Positions 46,199 through 54,997 of a stretch of 64,000 nucleotides of DNA are shown one piece after another (within the stretch, counting starts at the first letter, position 1; each line of letters opens with the position of its first letter). This DNA is from Myxococcales bacterium. Its GTDB lineage: Bacteria; Myxococcota_A; Polyangia; Polyangiales; Polyangiaceae. Position numbers and translations under genes: made by a program. The notes beneath the pieces were generated by a model, which saw only the letters and a list, made by a program, of their open reading frames with translations, was not told the origin of the DNA and did no database searches. Where the stretch lies: the NCBI GenBank assembly GCA_025359105.1, contig JANYHK010000056.1, positions 62,001-126,000 of the forward strand, in the 5' to 3' direction.

Positions 46199-46246
46199 GT
46201 GGTCTCGCCCGGGAGTACGAACGCGATCGCGAGCGGCGCCAAGTGA
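46199..46246 (+). CDS. Possible 15-residue upstream peptide overlapping the esterase start
   Basis: TAGATT at 46188-46193 lies 5 bases before a GTG at 46199. That codon opens a 15-codon frame (MVSPGSTNAIASGAK) ending at TGA 46244-46246. The stop overlaps the esterase GTG at 46243 (GTGA). It could be a leaderless peptide coupled to the esterase. Evidence is position only. Confidence 0.22.
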   Translation: MVSPGSTNAIASGAK

Positions 46247-47201
46247 GCGTCCTTCGCCGGCGCGTCGGCGCGTTCCTCGTCGACGGCTTCTTCAAAGGTA
46301 CGTCGCGCGTCGCCAAGCTCCACCCGCGGGCGCGCCCGGAGCGGCACGGCGTGGAGGTCCGAACGAACGTTCCGTACGCGGCGACCGGCCTGCCCGAGCA
46401 CCTGTGCGACATCTACAAACCCAAGGATCGCCCAGGGCCGCTCCCCGTCGTCCTCTACGTCCACGGCGGCGGTTTCCGCATCCTGTCGAAAGACTCGCAC
46501 TGGGTGATGGGGCTGATGTTCGCCGGGCACGGCTACTTGACCGTCAGCATCAACTACCGACTCGCGCCGCGCTTCCCGTTCCCCGCCGCGCTCGAGGACT
46601 GCGCCGAGGCGTATGCGTGGCTCGCGAAGAACATCACCGAGCTTGGGGGTGATCCGACCAGGCTCATCCTCGCCGGCGAGAGCGCAGGCGCGAACCTCGT
46701 CACGTCGATGACGATCGCCGCGACGTGCGCGCGAGAAGAGCCCTTCGCCAAGCGCATCTTCGAGACGGGGCTCGTGCCGCGGGCGACGCTCGCGGCGTGC
46801 GGCATCCTCCAGGTGAGCGACTCAGCGCGCTTCGGCAGGAGAAGGCAGCTACCGCCGTGGATCCTCGACCGGCTCGTCGAAGTGGAGACCGCGTACCTGC
46901 CGGAGCCCGCTCGGGCGCATGGCTTCGAGCTCGCCGATCCTCTGCTCGTCCTCGAGGGCGGCGTGAAGGCCGTGCGCCCGATCCCTCCCTTCTTCGTCCC
47001 GTGCGGGACCAAAGATCCGATCCTCGACGACTCGCGGCGCCTCGCCAGCGCCCTCTCCGCGCTCGGCGTCACCAACGAGCTGCGCGTGTACCAGGGCGAG
47101 CCGCACGCATTCCACGCGTTCGTGTGGCGCCAGAACGCAAAGGACCACTGGCGAGACACGTTCCGATTCCTGGGCGAGATCCTCGCCGCCGAGGCGAAGT
47201 C

Positions 47202-47205
<4 letters not shown>
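46243..47205 (+). CDS. HSL-family alpha/beta-hydrolase (esterase/lipase)
   Basis: The protein has 320 residues from GTG 46243. Hormone-sensitive-lipase motif HGGGF (oxyanion hole) near 77, YRLAPRFPFPAAL, nucleophile GESAGAN near 146-152, Asp in CGTKDPILDD and His in GEPHAFHAF. These enzymes cut short-chain acyl esters. The N-terminus LRRRVGAFLVDGFFKG has a hydrophobic start but no clear signal. The frame is open upstream to 46099, but that part is Arg-rich and not conserved in style. Its TAG stop overlaps the stop of the convergent glutaredoxin-like gene, both using one CTAG. Confidence 0.85.
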
Positions 47206-47582
<377 letters not shown>

Positions 47583-47653
47583 CGGGGGCTTGGATGCCCG
47601 AGTGGGCCCATCGGGGTCCCTCGGGAAAGCGGAAATTTGGCCCCATTTGTGCA

Positions 47654-47683
47654 TTGACGCGCGGAGCGGGGGGCGACGATGAT
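47654..47683 (+). promoter_or_regulatory. Candidate infC promoter
   Basis: TTGACG (47654-47659), an 18-bp spacer and GATGAT (47678-47683) match the -35 at five and the -10 at four of six positions. A GGAGG ribosome site follows at 47701-47705. Confidence 0.4.
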
Positions 47684-47718
47684 GCGCTCCTCAACCTTTT
47701 GGAGGTCACGAAGCACGC

Positions 47719-48489
47719 ATGTCCATGGGTCGCCCCCGCTTTGATCCGCGCCAGCAGCAGCGCCAGTTTCAGATTCGCGTCAACCACCGCATCCGCGTTC
47801 CCGAGGTCCGCGTCATCGACGCCGACGGGTCCATGCTGGGTGTCCTCCAGACGCATGAGGCTCTCCGCAAGGCGCAAGAGCAGGGGCTCGATCTCGTCGA
47901 GGTGAATCCGAAGAGCGATCCGCCGGTCTGCAAAATCCTCGATTTCGGCAAGTTCAAGTACGAGGAAAAGAAGAAGGCCGGCGAGGCCAAGCGCAAGCAG
48001 ACGGTCGTAGAAATCAAGGAGATCAAGCTCCGCCCCAAGACCGACGACCACGACCTCGCGTTCAAGGTGAAGGCCGCGCGCCGCTTCCTCGAGGCTGGCC
48101 ACAAGGTGAAGTTCACCGTCCGCTTCCGCGGTCGCGAGATCACGCACCCCGAGAAGGCGCAGGAGCAGCTCACCTTCGTCATCCACGAGACGGAAGACCT
48201 CTCCAACGTCGAGACCCGCGCCATGATGGAAGCGCGCACGATGACCGTCATGATCGCCCCCAAGCCAGCGATCATGCAGAAGGTCGCCCAGGCCAAGGCG
48301 CAGCGTGAGAAGGATCGCCAGCTCGCCGAGAAGGAAGGCCGCATCCTGCCGTCCGAGGCCGAGTCGATGAGCGACGTCGAGGCGCAAGCGCGCTCGGGCG
48401 ACGAAAAGGACGGGGACGAGGACGACGACGACGACGAGGCCGAGGCCGAGGCCGAGCCCGTGGCCAAGCCCGAGGTCACCCCCGAGTAG
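47719..48489 (+). CDS. infC: Translation initiation factor IF-3 with long acidic tail
   Basis: The protein has 256 residues, against about 180 in E. coli. IF3-N domain: QIRVNHRIRVPEVRVID. Linker: KFKYEEKKK. IF3-C domain: VVEIKEIKLRPKTDDHD and KVKFTVRFRGREITHP. Residues about 190-256 are an added tail with a strongly acidic run (EKDGDEDDDDDEAEAEAE). IF-3 prevents 30S-50S joining and checks the start codon. Myxococcus xanthus Dsg is an IF-3 with a similar C-terminal extension needed for development, so the tail supports a myxobacterial origin. ATG 47719 is used; GGAGG lies at 47701. It is followed by a secreted-protein gene after 12 bp, and not by rpmI-rplT. Confidence 0.95.
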   Translation: MSMGRPRFDPRQQQRQFQIRVNHRIRVPEVRVIDADGSMLGVLQTHEALRKAQEQGLDLVEVNPKSDPPVCKILDFGKFKYEEKKKAGEAKRKQTVVEIKEIKLRPKTDDHDLAFKVKAARRFLEAGHKVKFTVRFRGREITHPEKAQEQLTFVIHETEDLSNVETRAMMEARTMTVMIAPKPAIMQKVAQAKAQREKDRQLAEKEGRILPSEAESMSDVEAQARSGDEKDGDEDDDDDEAEAEAEPVAKPEVTPE

Positions 48490-48501
48490 CCGAGGTCCGC
48501 C

Positions 48502-50529
48502 GTGGCGCGCATGAAGAGCCGTCTCTCGAAGGTGTCGCGCAGCTGCGCGGTGACGCTCGCCTTGCTCGCCACGATCTCCGCTGCTCCCCCGGCGGCGGCC
48601 TCGCTCACGCCGAGCGAGCAAGCGCAGCTCCGCGCGTTCGTCGCGGGGGGCCAGATCCAGAATGCGCCGCGCGTTCGCGCGATGGCGGGTCGGACCGATC
48701 TGACGCCGGAAGAAGCGGCGCAGGCGCTCAAGGACGCGATGGCCCAGGTCCCGTTCGACGACGCGCACGTGGCGTTCGTGCGCGACGTCCTGTTCGGCGG
48801 CGCGTCGGCGGGGGCGCGCCCGGTCCTCGTGCCCGCGGTCACGCGCGCCCTCGTCACGCGCGCCGACTCCGTGCTGTCGAAGTTCGCGGGGGACCTCGAC
48901 CAGAACCCCAAGGCGCTCGACGAGCTCGCGCGCATCTACCGCTTCTTCGACGCCGAGATCGCCGGCGCCGGGCAGCCGAAGGCGGACGCGCACGATCCGC
49001 AGATGGGGATCCCGCCCGCCTCGTACGACGAGTGCGTCAAGGCGCTCGCGCAGCACATCGAGCAGAACCCGCGCTGGCTCAAGGGGGACGTGCAGATCCC
49101 CGCCACCGTCGTTCGTGTTCGCGGGCAGCTCCAGCTCGCGGTCGTTCGCATGATGAACGACACGCTCACGCGCAGGGTCGACGCCGCCGATCGGCTCGGC
49201 CTCACCGGCGCGCGGCGAAAATTCCTGCTCGAGACCGGCGCGCTCCTCATCGACTCTGGGCGCGGAGACGACGGGCGGGTCCTGCGCGCCCGTGGCCTCG
49301 TCGATCGGCTGGGCCTCGCTCGGCCTCAGGTGGGGCTCGTCTCCGCCTTCGTGTTCGGGGACGACGCGCCGCGCCTGAGCGCGCGCGCCGCCGTGCTCGG
49401 CGTGAAGACACCGCTCGAAGGCTCGGGCGCAGCCGCGCCGTGGCCGTTCTCGGAGGAGGTCGAGCCCGGCCCCGCGGACGCCCCAACGCAAGAGCTCGCG
49501 CGGGATCTCGGCCTCCTCGCCGCGCGCCGTGCGCTCGAGACGCGGCCCGATCTGCGGCCCGTCGCCGAGCGCGATCTGAAGGCCACCGCCGGCGTCCCCT
49601 ACGGCAAGCCCGAGGGTGACGGCACCGAGGCCGGGCTCGCCGCCGCGCTGCAGCTCCTCCTGACCGACGCGCCGCGCGCGATGGATCTCGCGTTCGTCCG
49701 CTTCCTCGCGAACAAGCCGGAGTCGGCCGCGGTGATGAGCGACGCGCTCGGCGTGCTCGCCACGTTCGTGACGCCCGATCCCGACAAAAAGACGCTCGCG
49801 ATCACGCTCGGCAAGCCCAAGGGGGTCGACGGGACGCTCGCCCCCGTCGAGCTCACGAACGTGCGCCTCGCCCCGAGCGGCGCGGTCACCGGCTTCACCG
49901 TGGACGGCCGGGCGTGGACGCTGGCGCGCGACACCGGGCCCGTGACGGCGATCCGTCGCGACACGATCCCGCTCAACATGAGCTTCCTCGGCCAGGCGCG
50001 CGTCCCGACCCTCGAGGCGACGAGCTGGACGGTGCCCGGCCTCGTCCTCGCGCGCATGCACGGCACGCCGAAGGCCGGCCTCGCGCCGGGCCCCAAGGTG
50101 CGCATGGTCGGCGCCGGCGAGCTCGGGTACGACGCCATCGCGACCCTCGCCCCCGCCGACAACGTCGTGGTGGAGGGGGACTTGACGGTGACGGGCCAGC
50201 CCGGCGGCATCGCCCTTCGTGCGGCCGGCAACAAGGACGGCTTCCGCGGCGCGGCGCTCATGATCACCCCGTGGCCTTCGCCGCGCATCGCGCTCGTCCT
50301 GCGAGAAGAAGACGGCTTCGAGTCGTTTCTCGCCGCGCCGCGCGACCTGAGCGAGGTCGGCACGGTGCATCTGCGCCTTTCGGTGAAGGGGACGAAGGTG
50401 GAGGCCAAGGTCGGCGACACCGTCCTCCGTGGCACCATTCCGCTCTCCTTCGCGCGTGGCGACGTCGCCCTCTTCGCCCGCAAGGGGGCGATCCTCGACG
50501 TCAGCGGCTTTCGCGTCTCCCGCCAGTAA
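48502..50529 (+). CDS. Large secreted protein of unknown function
   Basis: The protein has 675 residues. N-terminal signal peptide (residues 1-34, ending ISAAPPAAAS) with an AxA-type cut site. GTG 48502 or ATG 48511 may be the start. The first 400 residues are helical and Ala/Leu-rich, with LTPEEAAQALKDAM resembling calcium- or helix-repeat modules. From about 420, a beta-rich part includes GFTVDGRAWTLARDTGPV and LRAAGNKDGFRGAALMI; the last 200 residues resemble a jelly-roll (LVLREEDGFESFLAAPRDL). No catalytic motif. It follows infC by 12 bp and may share its transcript, an odd pairing for a secreted protein. Confidence 0.75.
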   Translation: MARMKSRLSKVSRSCAVTLALLATISAAPPAAASLTPSEQAQLRAFVAGGQIQNAPRVRAMAGRTDLTPEEAAQALKDAMAQVPFDDAHVAFVRDVLFGGASAGARPVLVPAVTRALVTRADSVLSKFAGDLDQNPKALDELARIYRFFDAEIAGAGQPKADAHDPQMGIPPASYDECVKALAQHIEQNPRWLKGDVQIPATVVRVRGQLQLAVVRMMNDTLTRRVDAADRLGLTGARRKFLLETGALLIDSGRGDDGRVLRARGLVDRLGLARPQVGLVSAFVFGDDAPRLSARAAVLGVKTPLEGSGAAAPWPFSEEVEPGPADAPTQELARDLGLLAARRALETRPDLRPVAERDLKATAGVPYGKPEGDGTEAGLAAALQLLLTDAPRAMDLAFVRFLANKPESAAVMSDALGVLATFVTPDPDKKTLAITLGKPKGVDGTLAPVELTNVRLAPSGAVTGFTVDGRAWTLARDTGPVTAIRRDTIPLNMSFLGQARVPTLEATSWTVPGLVLARMHGTPKAGLAPGPKVRMVGAGELGYDAIATLAPADNVVVEGDLTVTGQPGGIALRAAGNKDGFRGAALMITPWPSPRIALVLREEDGFESFLAAPRDLSEVGTVHLRLSVKGTKVEAKVGDTVLRGTIPLSFARGDVALFARKGAILDVSGFRVSRQ

Positions 50530-50571
50530 GCTCGATTTGCAATTGGCCGGGATCTTTGCCAAGACGTTGGC

Positions 50572-50988
50572 GTGGATCCGACCGTCGCCGCCCAGAAAGT
50601 CCGAATCCTCGTCGCCAAGCCCGGTCTCGACGGACACGACCGGGGCGCCAAGGTCGTCGCCCGCGCGCTCCGCGACGCCGGCTTCGAGGTCGTCTACACG
50701 GGGCTGCACCAGACGCCCGAGATGATCGCCAACGCCGCCGTCCAGGAGGACGTGGACGGCGTCGGACTCTCCATCATGAGCGGCGCGCACAACACGCTCT
50801 TCCCCGCGGTCATCGAGGCGCTGCGGGCCAAGGGCGCGAACGACGTCGTCGTCTTCGGTGGCGGCATCATTCCCGAGGGGGACATGGACCGCCTCCGCGC
50901 GAGCGGTGTGCAGGGCGTCTTCACGCCGGGGACGACGCTCCAGACCATCATCGAGTGGGTCAAGACGAACGTGAAGCCGCGGGGCTGA
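50572..50988 (+). CDS. Stand-alone cobalamin-binding domain (methylmalonyl-CoA mutase small-subunit type)
   Basis: The protein has 138 residues. The B12-binding Rossmann-like domain has the base-off motif [10 protein letters not shown] (DxHxxG), then SIMSGAH and [12 protein letters not shown], as in the C-terminal domain of methylmalonyl-CoA mutase. It starts with GTG 50572. As a separate small protein it should pair with a mutase large subunit encoded elsewhere; none lies in the window. Isobutyryl-CoA or ethylmalonyl-CoA mutase small subunits look the same, so the substrate is open. It lies 42 bp after the secreted-protein gene. Confidence 0.9.
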   Translation: MDPTVAAQKVRILVAKPGLDGHDRGAKVVARALRDAGFEVVYTGLHQTPEMIANAAVQEDVDGVGLSIMSGAHNTLFPAVIEALRAKGANDVVVFGGGIIPEGDMDRLRASGVQGVFTPGTTLQTIIEWVKTNVKPRG

Positions 50989-51034
50989 GCGGCGGCGGCA
51001 TCGCGCGGTGGGCGGGGGGCGGGGGAAGGAGTCG

Positions 51035-51646
51035 ATGCTTTACCGGCTGGACGAACGCGCCGCGCGGAGTCGTGCTCGCGTCGTCGCCGCGCTGGGAACG
51101 GCGCAGGCGCTCGCGCCCGCGGTGCTCGTCGTCGTCCTGGTCCACAAGCTCGGTTACCTGCAGGACTCGCTCGCGCTCGCCGGCGGTGGCGTCCTCGTCG
51201 CGCTCGCGCTCGTGCGCGGCGTCGTGGAGCACCGGCGCGTGGCCTCGCGCCTCGCGCGCCTCGAGGTCGAGGCGGACGACGACGTCCTGCGCATCGCGTT
51301 TGCCGGCGGCGACGTCGCGCTCGCGTGGGAGGAGCTCGCCCGCGCCAGCGAGGTGGGAGGTGCCCTGGGTGGCCTCCGCCTCGAGACCACCGACGGCGGC
51401 CGCTTCGATTTGCCGCGCGGGGGCGACGGCTTCGGCGAGCTGCGCGCCCGGGTAGCCGCACGGGTGAAGCTCACTCAGGCGCCGCGCCGGGCGAGGTACG
51501 CGCGCGTGGCGCTCGGCGTGGCGATCGTCCTCGCGATGTTCTTCGTCCCGTTCGCGATGGACGATCTCGTGGGGCGCTCCCGCATCGCGGCGCTCGCGAT
51601 CGTCGCCGCGGCGTGGATCGCGCTCCTCGTGATCCGCCGACGCTGA
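51035..51646 (+). CDS. Membrane protein with central soluble domain; unknown
   Basis: The protein has 203 residues from ATG 51035, preceded by AAGGAG at good spacing. Two hydrophobic segments (about 18-40 and 46-64) precede a soluble beta-rich part (about 75-145; LRIAFAGGDVALAWEEL, RLETTDGGRFDLP). Two more segments (about 157-176 and 183-201) end the protein. The soluble part looks like a PH- or YcxB-like domain inside membrane proteins, but I cannot name a family. Same direction as the B12-domain gene, 46 bp later. Confidence 0.72.
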   Translation: MLYRLDERAARSRARVVAALGTAQALAPAVLVVVLVHKLGYLQDSLALAGGGVLVALALVRGVVEHRRVASRLARLEVEADDDVLRIAFAGGDVALAWEELARASEVGGALGGLRLETTDGGRFDLPRGGDGFGELRARVAARVKLTQAPRRARYARVALGVAIVLAMFFVPFAMDDLVGRSRIAALAIVAAAWIALLVIRRR

Positions 51647-51649
51647 CCG

Positions 51650-52471
51650 TCACCGCCCGCGGTCGGCGCAGCAGCGAAAGCCCGTCGAGTAGTCCTTGTA
51701 CGCCGCGTCGTGCGCCGTCGTCCGGTAAGCGCAGCCGTCGCCGTTGAGGTGCGTGTCGAGGTAATAGCCTCCGCGGAAGGTCCCGGCGGGATCGTCGACC
51801 CACTCGTGGAGGTTGCCGACCATGTCGAAGACGCCGTACTCGCTCTTGCAGTCGGGATGGCTCCCGGCGCGGGCGAGCGTGTCGGGGAGCTGGTTCAGGC
51901 GGGGATCGTTCATCGGATCGTCGGAGAACGCGCCGGCGCCCGCGGAGGCATAGAGGCGAACCAGCGGCGACTTGCCCTCGTCGTTGCAGTAGCCGGGCTT
52001 TCGCGCGTCACCGTAGGGGAAGCGCGTTCGCTTCGAGCCGCGGCAGGCGGTGACCCACTCGTCCTCGGTGCAGAGGCGCTTGTTCGACGCCTTGCACGCG
52101 GCGGCCGCCTCGATCTCCGAAATGTACGCCTGGGGCACCGTGCCCACCTCCGACACGGCGCGGACGCGGCGGCCCTTCACCGGCTCGTACGGCGAGACGC
52201 TCTCCTCGCCCTTCGGGGTGTCCAGGACCAGCGCGGCTTCGTACGGATCGATGCAGAACGGCGCGACCGGTTTGTCCCCGCCGCTGTGGGCGCCCGCGCC
52301 CGCGCCAGCACCACCAGCACCACCAGCACCACCAGCACCACCAGCACCACCAGCACCAGAGGAGACGAACACCATGCCGCGGGGGCACCCACCGCCGCCC
52401 GGGCCTCTCGCGGGCCCGCACGACGCACCGAGCAGCGCCGCCACCGCTGCGACCCGAAGGAAACGCGTCAT
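51650..52471 (-). CDS. SUMF1/FGE-fold lipoprotein with Gly/Ala spacer
   Basis: The protein has 273 residues. Lipobox LLGASC (Cys about 18). A Gly/Ala spacer (about 40-62) comes from 9-bp DNA repeats. The SUMF1 domain (about 68-270) shows FCIDPYEA, SNKRLCTEDEWVTACRGS, YGVFDMVGNLHEWVDD and RTTAHDAAYKDYSTGFRCC. Unlike typical FGE it lacks the double-Cys active site near the GGxY strand, so enzymatic formylglycine formation is unsupported. Such domains can bind ligands or modify proteins in the envelope. Ends 3 bp from the membrane-protein gene, tail to tail. Related in fold only to 1654-2400. Confidence 0.85.
   Translation of the reverse strand: MTRFLRVAAVAALLGASCGPARGPGGGGCPRGMVFVSSGAGGAGGAGGAGGAGGAGAGAGAHSGGDKPVAPFCIDPYEAALVLDTPKGEESVSPYEPVKGRRVRAVSEVGTVPQAYISEIEAAAACKASNKRLCTEDEWVTACRGSKRTRFPYGDARKPGYCNDEGKSPLVRLYASAGAGAFSDDPMNDPRLNQLPDTLARAGSHPDCKSEYGVFDMVGNLHEWVDDPAGTFRGGYYLDTHLNGDGCAYRTTAHDAAYKDYSTGFRCCADRGR
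52306..52359 (-). repeat. 9-bp tandem repeat coding the Gly/Ala spacer
   Basis: Five perfect CAGCACCAC units (plus strand) from 52306 to 52350 and a partial sixth encode GAG-type tripeptides in the SUMF1 lipoprotein. Unit number can change without loss of frame. Confidence 0.95.
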
Positions 52472-52614
52472 CCCACCGAAGAAGATACCGCCATCCGGGT
52501 GTCCCAGGACGCTCCTTTGCCGTCCGGGACGCCTCGCTGTCGTAAAACGTCCGAGAAAAGGGCCGGGCCCGAGGCGGCACGGCCTTCGCTCATGCGCGCG
52601 GCAGGAGGTGGCTC

Positions 52615-53715
52615 ATGAAGTCGGTAAAGTCCAAGCTCGTCTCGTCGTTCATCGCGTTCACTGCGGTCGCGCTCTTTGGGTGCGCGTCCGAACCGTCGGA
52701 CCATGCGTCCGCGCCGGGTGGTGCGCTCGTCCCCAGCCCCGTCACGGCCGACGAGGTGGAGATTGTGACGGGCATCCCCGATCGCGAGCGCGATCCCGCC
52801 GTCGTCGCCATCGACATCGCCGGCAACGCGCTGTGCACGGGCGCGCTCGTCGCCCCCAACATCGTGCTCACTGCGCGCCATTGCGTTGCACGCACCGTCG
52901 AGCGCATCGCGTGCCCTGCCTCGTCTCCGCAGGTCGGCGAGCAGCGCAGCCCCCAGTCCCTGCACATCCTGGTGGGGGACGATGCGCAGCTCGCGCGGGA
53001 GGTGGCGCGAGGCCGCGCGATCGTGACACCCAGGGGGTGGTCGCTCTGCGACGCAGACATCGCGCTGATCGTCCTCGACCGCGACGTCACGGGCATCGAT
53101 CCGCTCCCCGTTCGCCGCCACGGCGTGGCCGTCGGCGATCACGTCCGCGCCGTCGGCTACGGCCGCGCGGGCGACGGGCAACCGGCCGGCACCAAGCTCC
53201 TGCGCGATCACGTGAAGGTCCTCGACACGAGCGACAACGAGTTCATCGTCGGCGAGGCCACCTGCCAGGGGGACTCTGGCGGTCCCGCGATCGACGAAGC
53301 GACGGGCGAGATCGTCGGCGTCGTCTCGCGCGGTGGCCCTGCGTGCGACGGCCCCAATGTCCACAACGTCTACACGCGGACCGACGTCTACTTGCCGCTG
53401 CTCCAGGAAGCGCTGCGCCAGGCCCAGGGCGGCGGCGATCCTGGTGGTGGCGAAGACGCGGGAGACGACGGCGACGCTGGCGTTCACGTGAAAGACGCCG
53501 GGCACAAGGCGAAGGACGCCGGAAGTCACCCCCACAAGCCCCCGAGCGACATCGGCGGCTCGTGCAAGAGCGGGCACGACTGCTCGACCGGGATCTGCGT
53601 CAAAGACGGGCAGAAACAGTACTGCTCGCGCGCCTGCGGCAACGGCGACCGCTGCCCGACGCACTACGGCTGCGAGAAGGCGAGCAACGGTGCGATGGTG
53701 TGCGTCGCGAAATAG
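52615..53715 (+). CDS. Trypsin-like (S1) serine protease lipoprotein with Cys-rich tail
   Basis: The protein has 366 residues. ATG 52615 is preceded by AGGAGGTG. Lipobox ALFGC (Cys about 23). The S1 domain (about 50-260) has LTARHC (His about 88), CDADIALIVL (Asp about 147) and CQGDSGGPA (Ser about 220). A spacer rich in Asp, Gly, Lys and His (about 280-312) is followed by a knot with seven cysteines (GGSCKSGHDCSTGIC). It should digest proteins at the cell surface. All catalytic residues are present. The upstream region 52472-52614 has no other gene. Confidence 0.92.
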   Translation: MKSVKSKLVSSFIAFTAVALFGCASEPSDHASAPGGALVPSPVTADEVEIVTGIPDRERDPAVVAIDIAGNALCTGALVAPNIVLTARHCVARTVERIACPASSPQVGEQRSPQSLHILVGDDAQLAREVARGRAIVTPRGWSLCDADIALIVLDRDVTGIDPLPVRRHGVAVGDHVRAVGYGRAGDGQPAGTKLLRDHVKVLDTSDNEFIVGEATCQGDSGGPAIDEATGEIVGVVSRGGPACDGPNVHNVYTRTDVYLPLLQEALRQAQGGGDPGGGEDAGDDGDAGVHVKDAGHKAKDAGSHPHKPPSDIGGSCKSGHDCSTGICVKDGQKQYCSRACGNGDRCPTHYGCEKASNGAMVCVAK

Positions 53716-53766
53716 GGGAGCCCCGTCGGTTGACCCGCCAAGGGACGGGCCCCAAAGAAGGCCATG

Positions 53767-53800
53767 GGAACCGTTCCATCCCAGGGACGGTTGCTATAGA
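53767..53800 (+). promoter_or_regulatory. Palindrome plus -10 before the acyl-CoA dehydrogenase
   Basis: GGAACCGTTCC (53767-53777) is a perfect dyad around one central base, and AACCGT/ACGGTT (53769 and 53787) adds a wider repeat. TATAGA (53795-53800) lies 14 bases before the ATG. The dyad falls where a -35 would be, so a repressor such as a TetR-type fatty-acid regulator could bind; this is inference. Confidence 0.35.
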
Positions 53801-53814
53801 AACCTAGGCCCCCC

Positions 53815-54963
53815 ATGGATTTCACCCACGCCGAGCACCACGAGCTCCTCCGGAAGTCCGTCCGCGACTTCGCGCGCGTCGAGGTCGCCCCCCACGCGCG
53901 CAAGTGGGACGAAGAGGAGCGCTTCCCGAAGGAGCTCGTCCCCAAGCTCGCGGCGCTCGGGCTTCTCGGGATCCGCATCCCCGAGGAGTACGGCGGCTCG
54001 GGCATGGACACGACGAGCTACGCCATCTGCGTCGAGGAGATTGCCAAGGTCGACGGCTCGCTCGCGCTGACGGTCGCGTCGCACAACGGCCTCGGTACCG
54101 GCCACATCCTGGGCTTCGGTAGCGAAGCGCAGAAGAAGAAGTACCTGCCCAAGGCGGCCCGGGGCGAGTGGCTCGCGGCGTGGGCCTTGACGGAGCCGGG
54201 CAGCGGCAGCGACGCCGCGGGCCTCCGTACGACGGCGCGCCGCGACGGCGACGGGTGGGTCATCGACGGCACCAAGATGTTCATCACGCAGGGCAGCGTC
54301 GGCGGCTTCTGCGTCGTCCTCGCCCGGACCAACCCGGCCGTCGCCAAGCAGAGGGGGATCACCGCGTTCGTCGTCGAGCACGGGACCAAGGGGTTCTCGG
54401 CGTCGAAGCACCTCGAGAAGCTCGGCTGCCGCTCGAGCGACACCTGCGAGCTCACGTTCGACGAGGTCCGCGTGGGCGACGAGCAGCGCGTCGGTGACAT
54501 CGATTGCGGTTTCACCGACACGATGAAGATCCTCGACCGTGGCCGCATCTCGATCGCCGCGATGGCGCTGGGGCTCGGCTACGGCGCGCTCGACATGGCC
54601 GTCACGTACGCGAAGGATCGGAAGCAGTTCGGCAAAGCGATCGCCGAGTTCCAGGCGATTCAGTGGATGCTCGCCGACTCGAAGACGGAGCTCGACGCCG
54701 CGTCCCTCCTCACGTACCGCGCCGCGTGGCTCGCCGACGAAGGGCGCCGCTACGGGCAAGAAGCTTCGATGGCGAAGCTCTTCGCGAGCGAGGCGTCGTC
54801 GCGGGCGATCAACCGCGCCCTGCAGATCCACGGCGGCTACGGCTACACGCGCGAGTTCGCGGTGGAGCGGCACCTGCGCGACGCGAAGATCTGCGAGATC
54901 GGCGAGGGCACGAGCGAGGTGCAGCGCATGGTCATCGCCAAGGGCATGCTGCACGACGCCTGA
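53815..54963 (+). CDS. Acyl-CoA dehydrogenase
   Basis: The protein has 382 residues, standard length. Signatures: LTEPGSGSDAAGL (FAD-contact loop), WVIDGTKMFITQG, DRKQFGKAIAEFQAIQ, IHGGYGYTREF and the catalytic Glu in EGTSEVQRMVI (about 364). It removes two hydrogens from an acyl-CoA and passes electrons to ETF. Substrate length or branching cannot be fixed; short-chain or isovaleryl types share these motifs. It stands alone in its direction; the crotonase at 56993 could serve the next beta-oxidation step but is not adjacent. Confidence 0.93.
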   Translation: MDFTHAEHHELLRKSVRDFARVEVAPHARKWDEEERFPKELVPKLAALGLLGIRIPEEYGGSGMDTTSYAICVEEIAKVDGSLALTVASHNGLGTGHILGFGSEAQKKKYLPKAARGEWLAAWALTEPGSGSDAAGLRTTARRDGDGWVIDGTKMFITQGSVGGFCVVLARTNPAVAKQRGITAFVVEHGTKGFSASKHLEKLGCRSSDTCELTFDEVRVGDEQRVGDIDCGFTDTMKILDRGRISIAAMALGLGYGALDMAVTYAKDRKQFGKAIAEFQAIQWMLADSKTELDAASLLTYRAAWLADEGRRYGQEASMAKLFASEASSRAINRALQIHGGYGYTREFAVERHLRDAKICEIGEGTSEVQRMVIAKGMLHDA

Positions 54964-54997
54964 GTACGACGCCTGACCACGCGCCTGACCACGCGAT

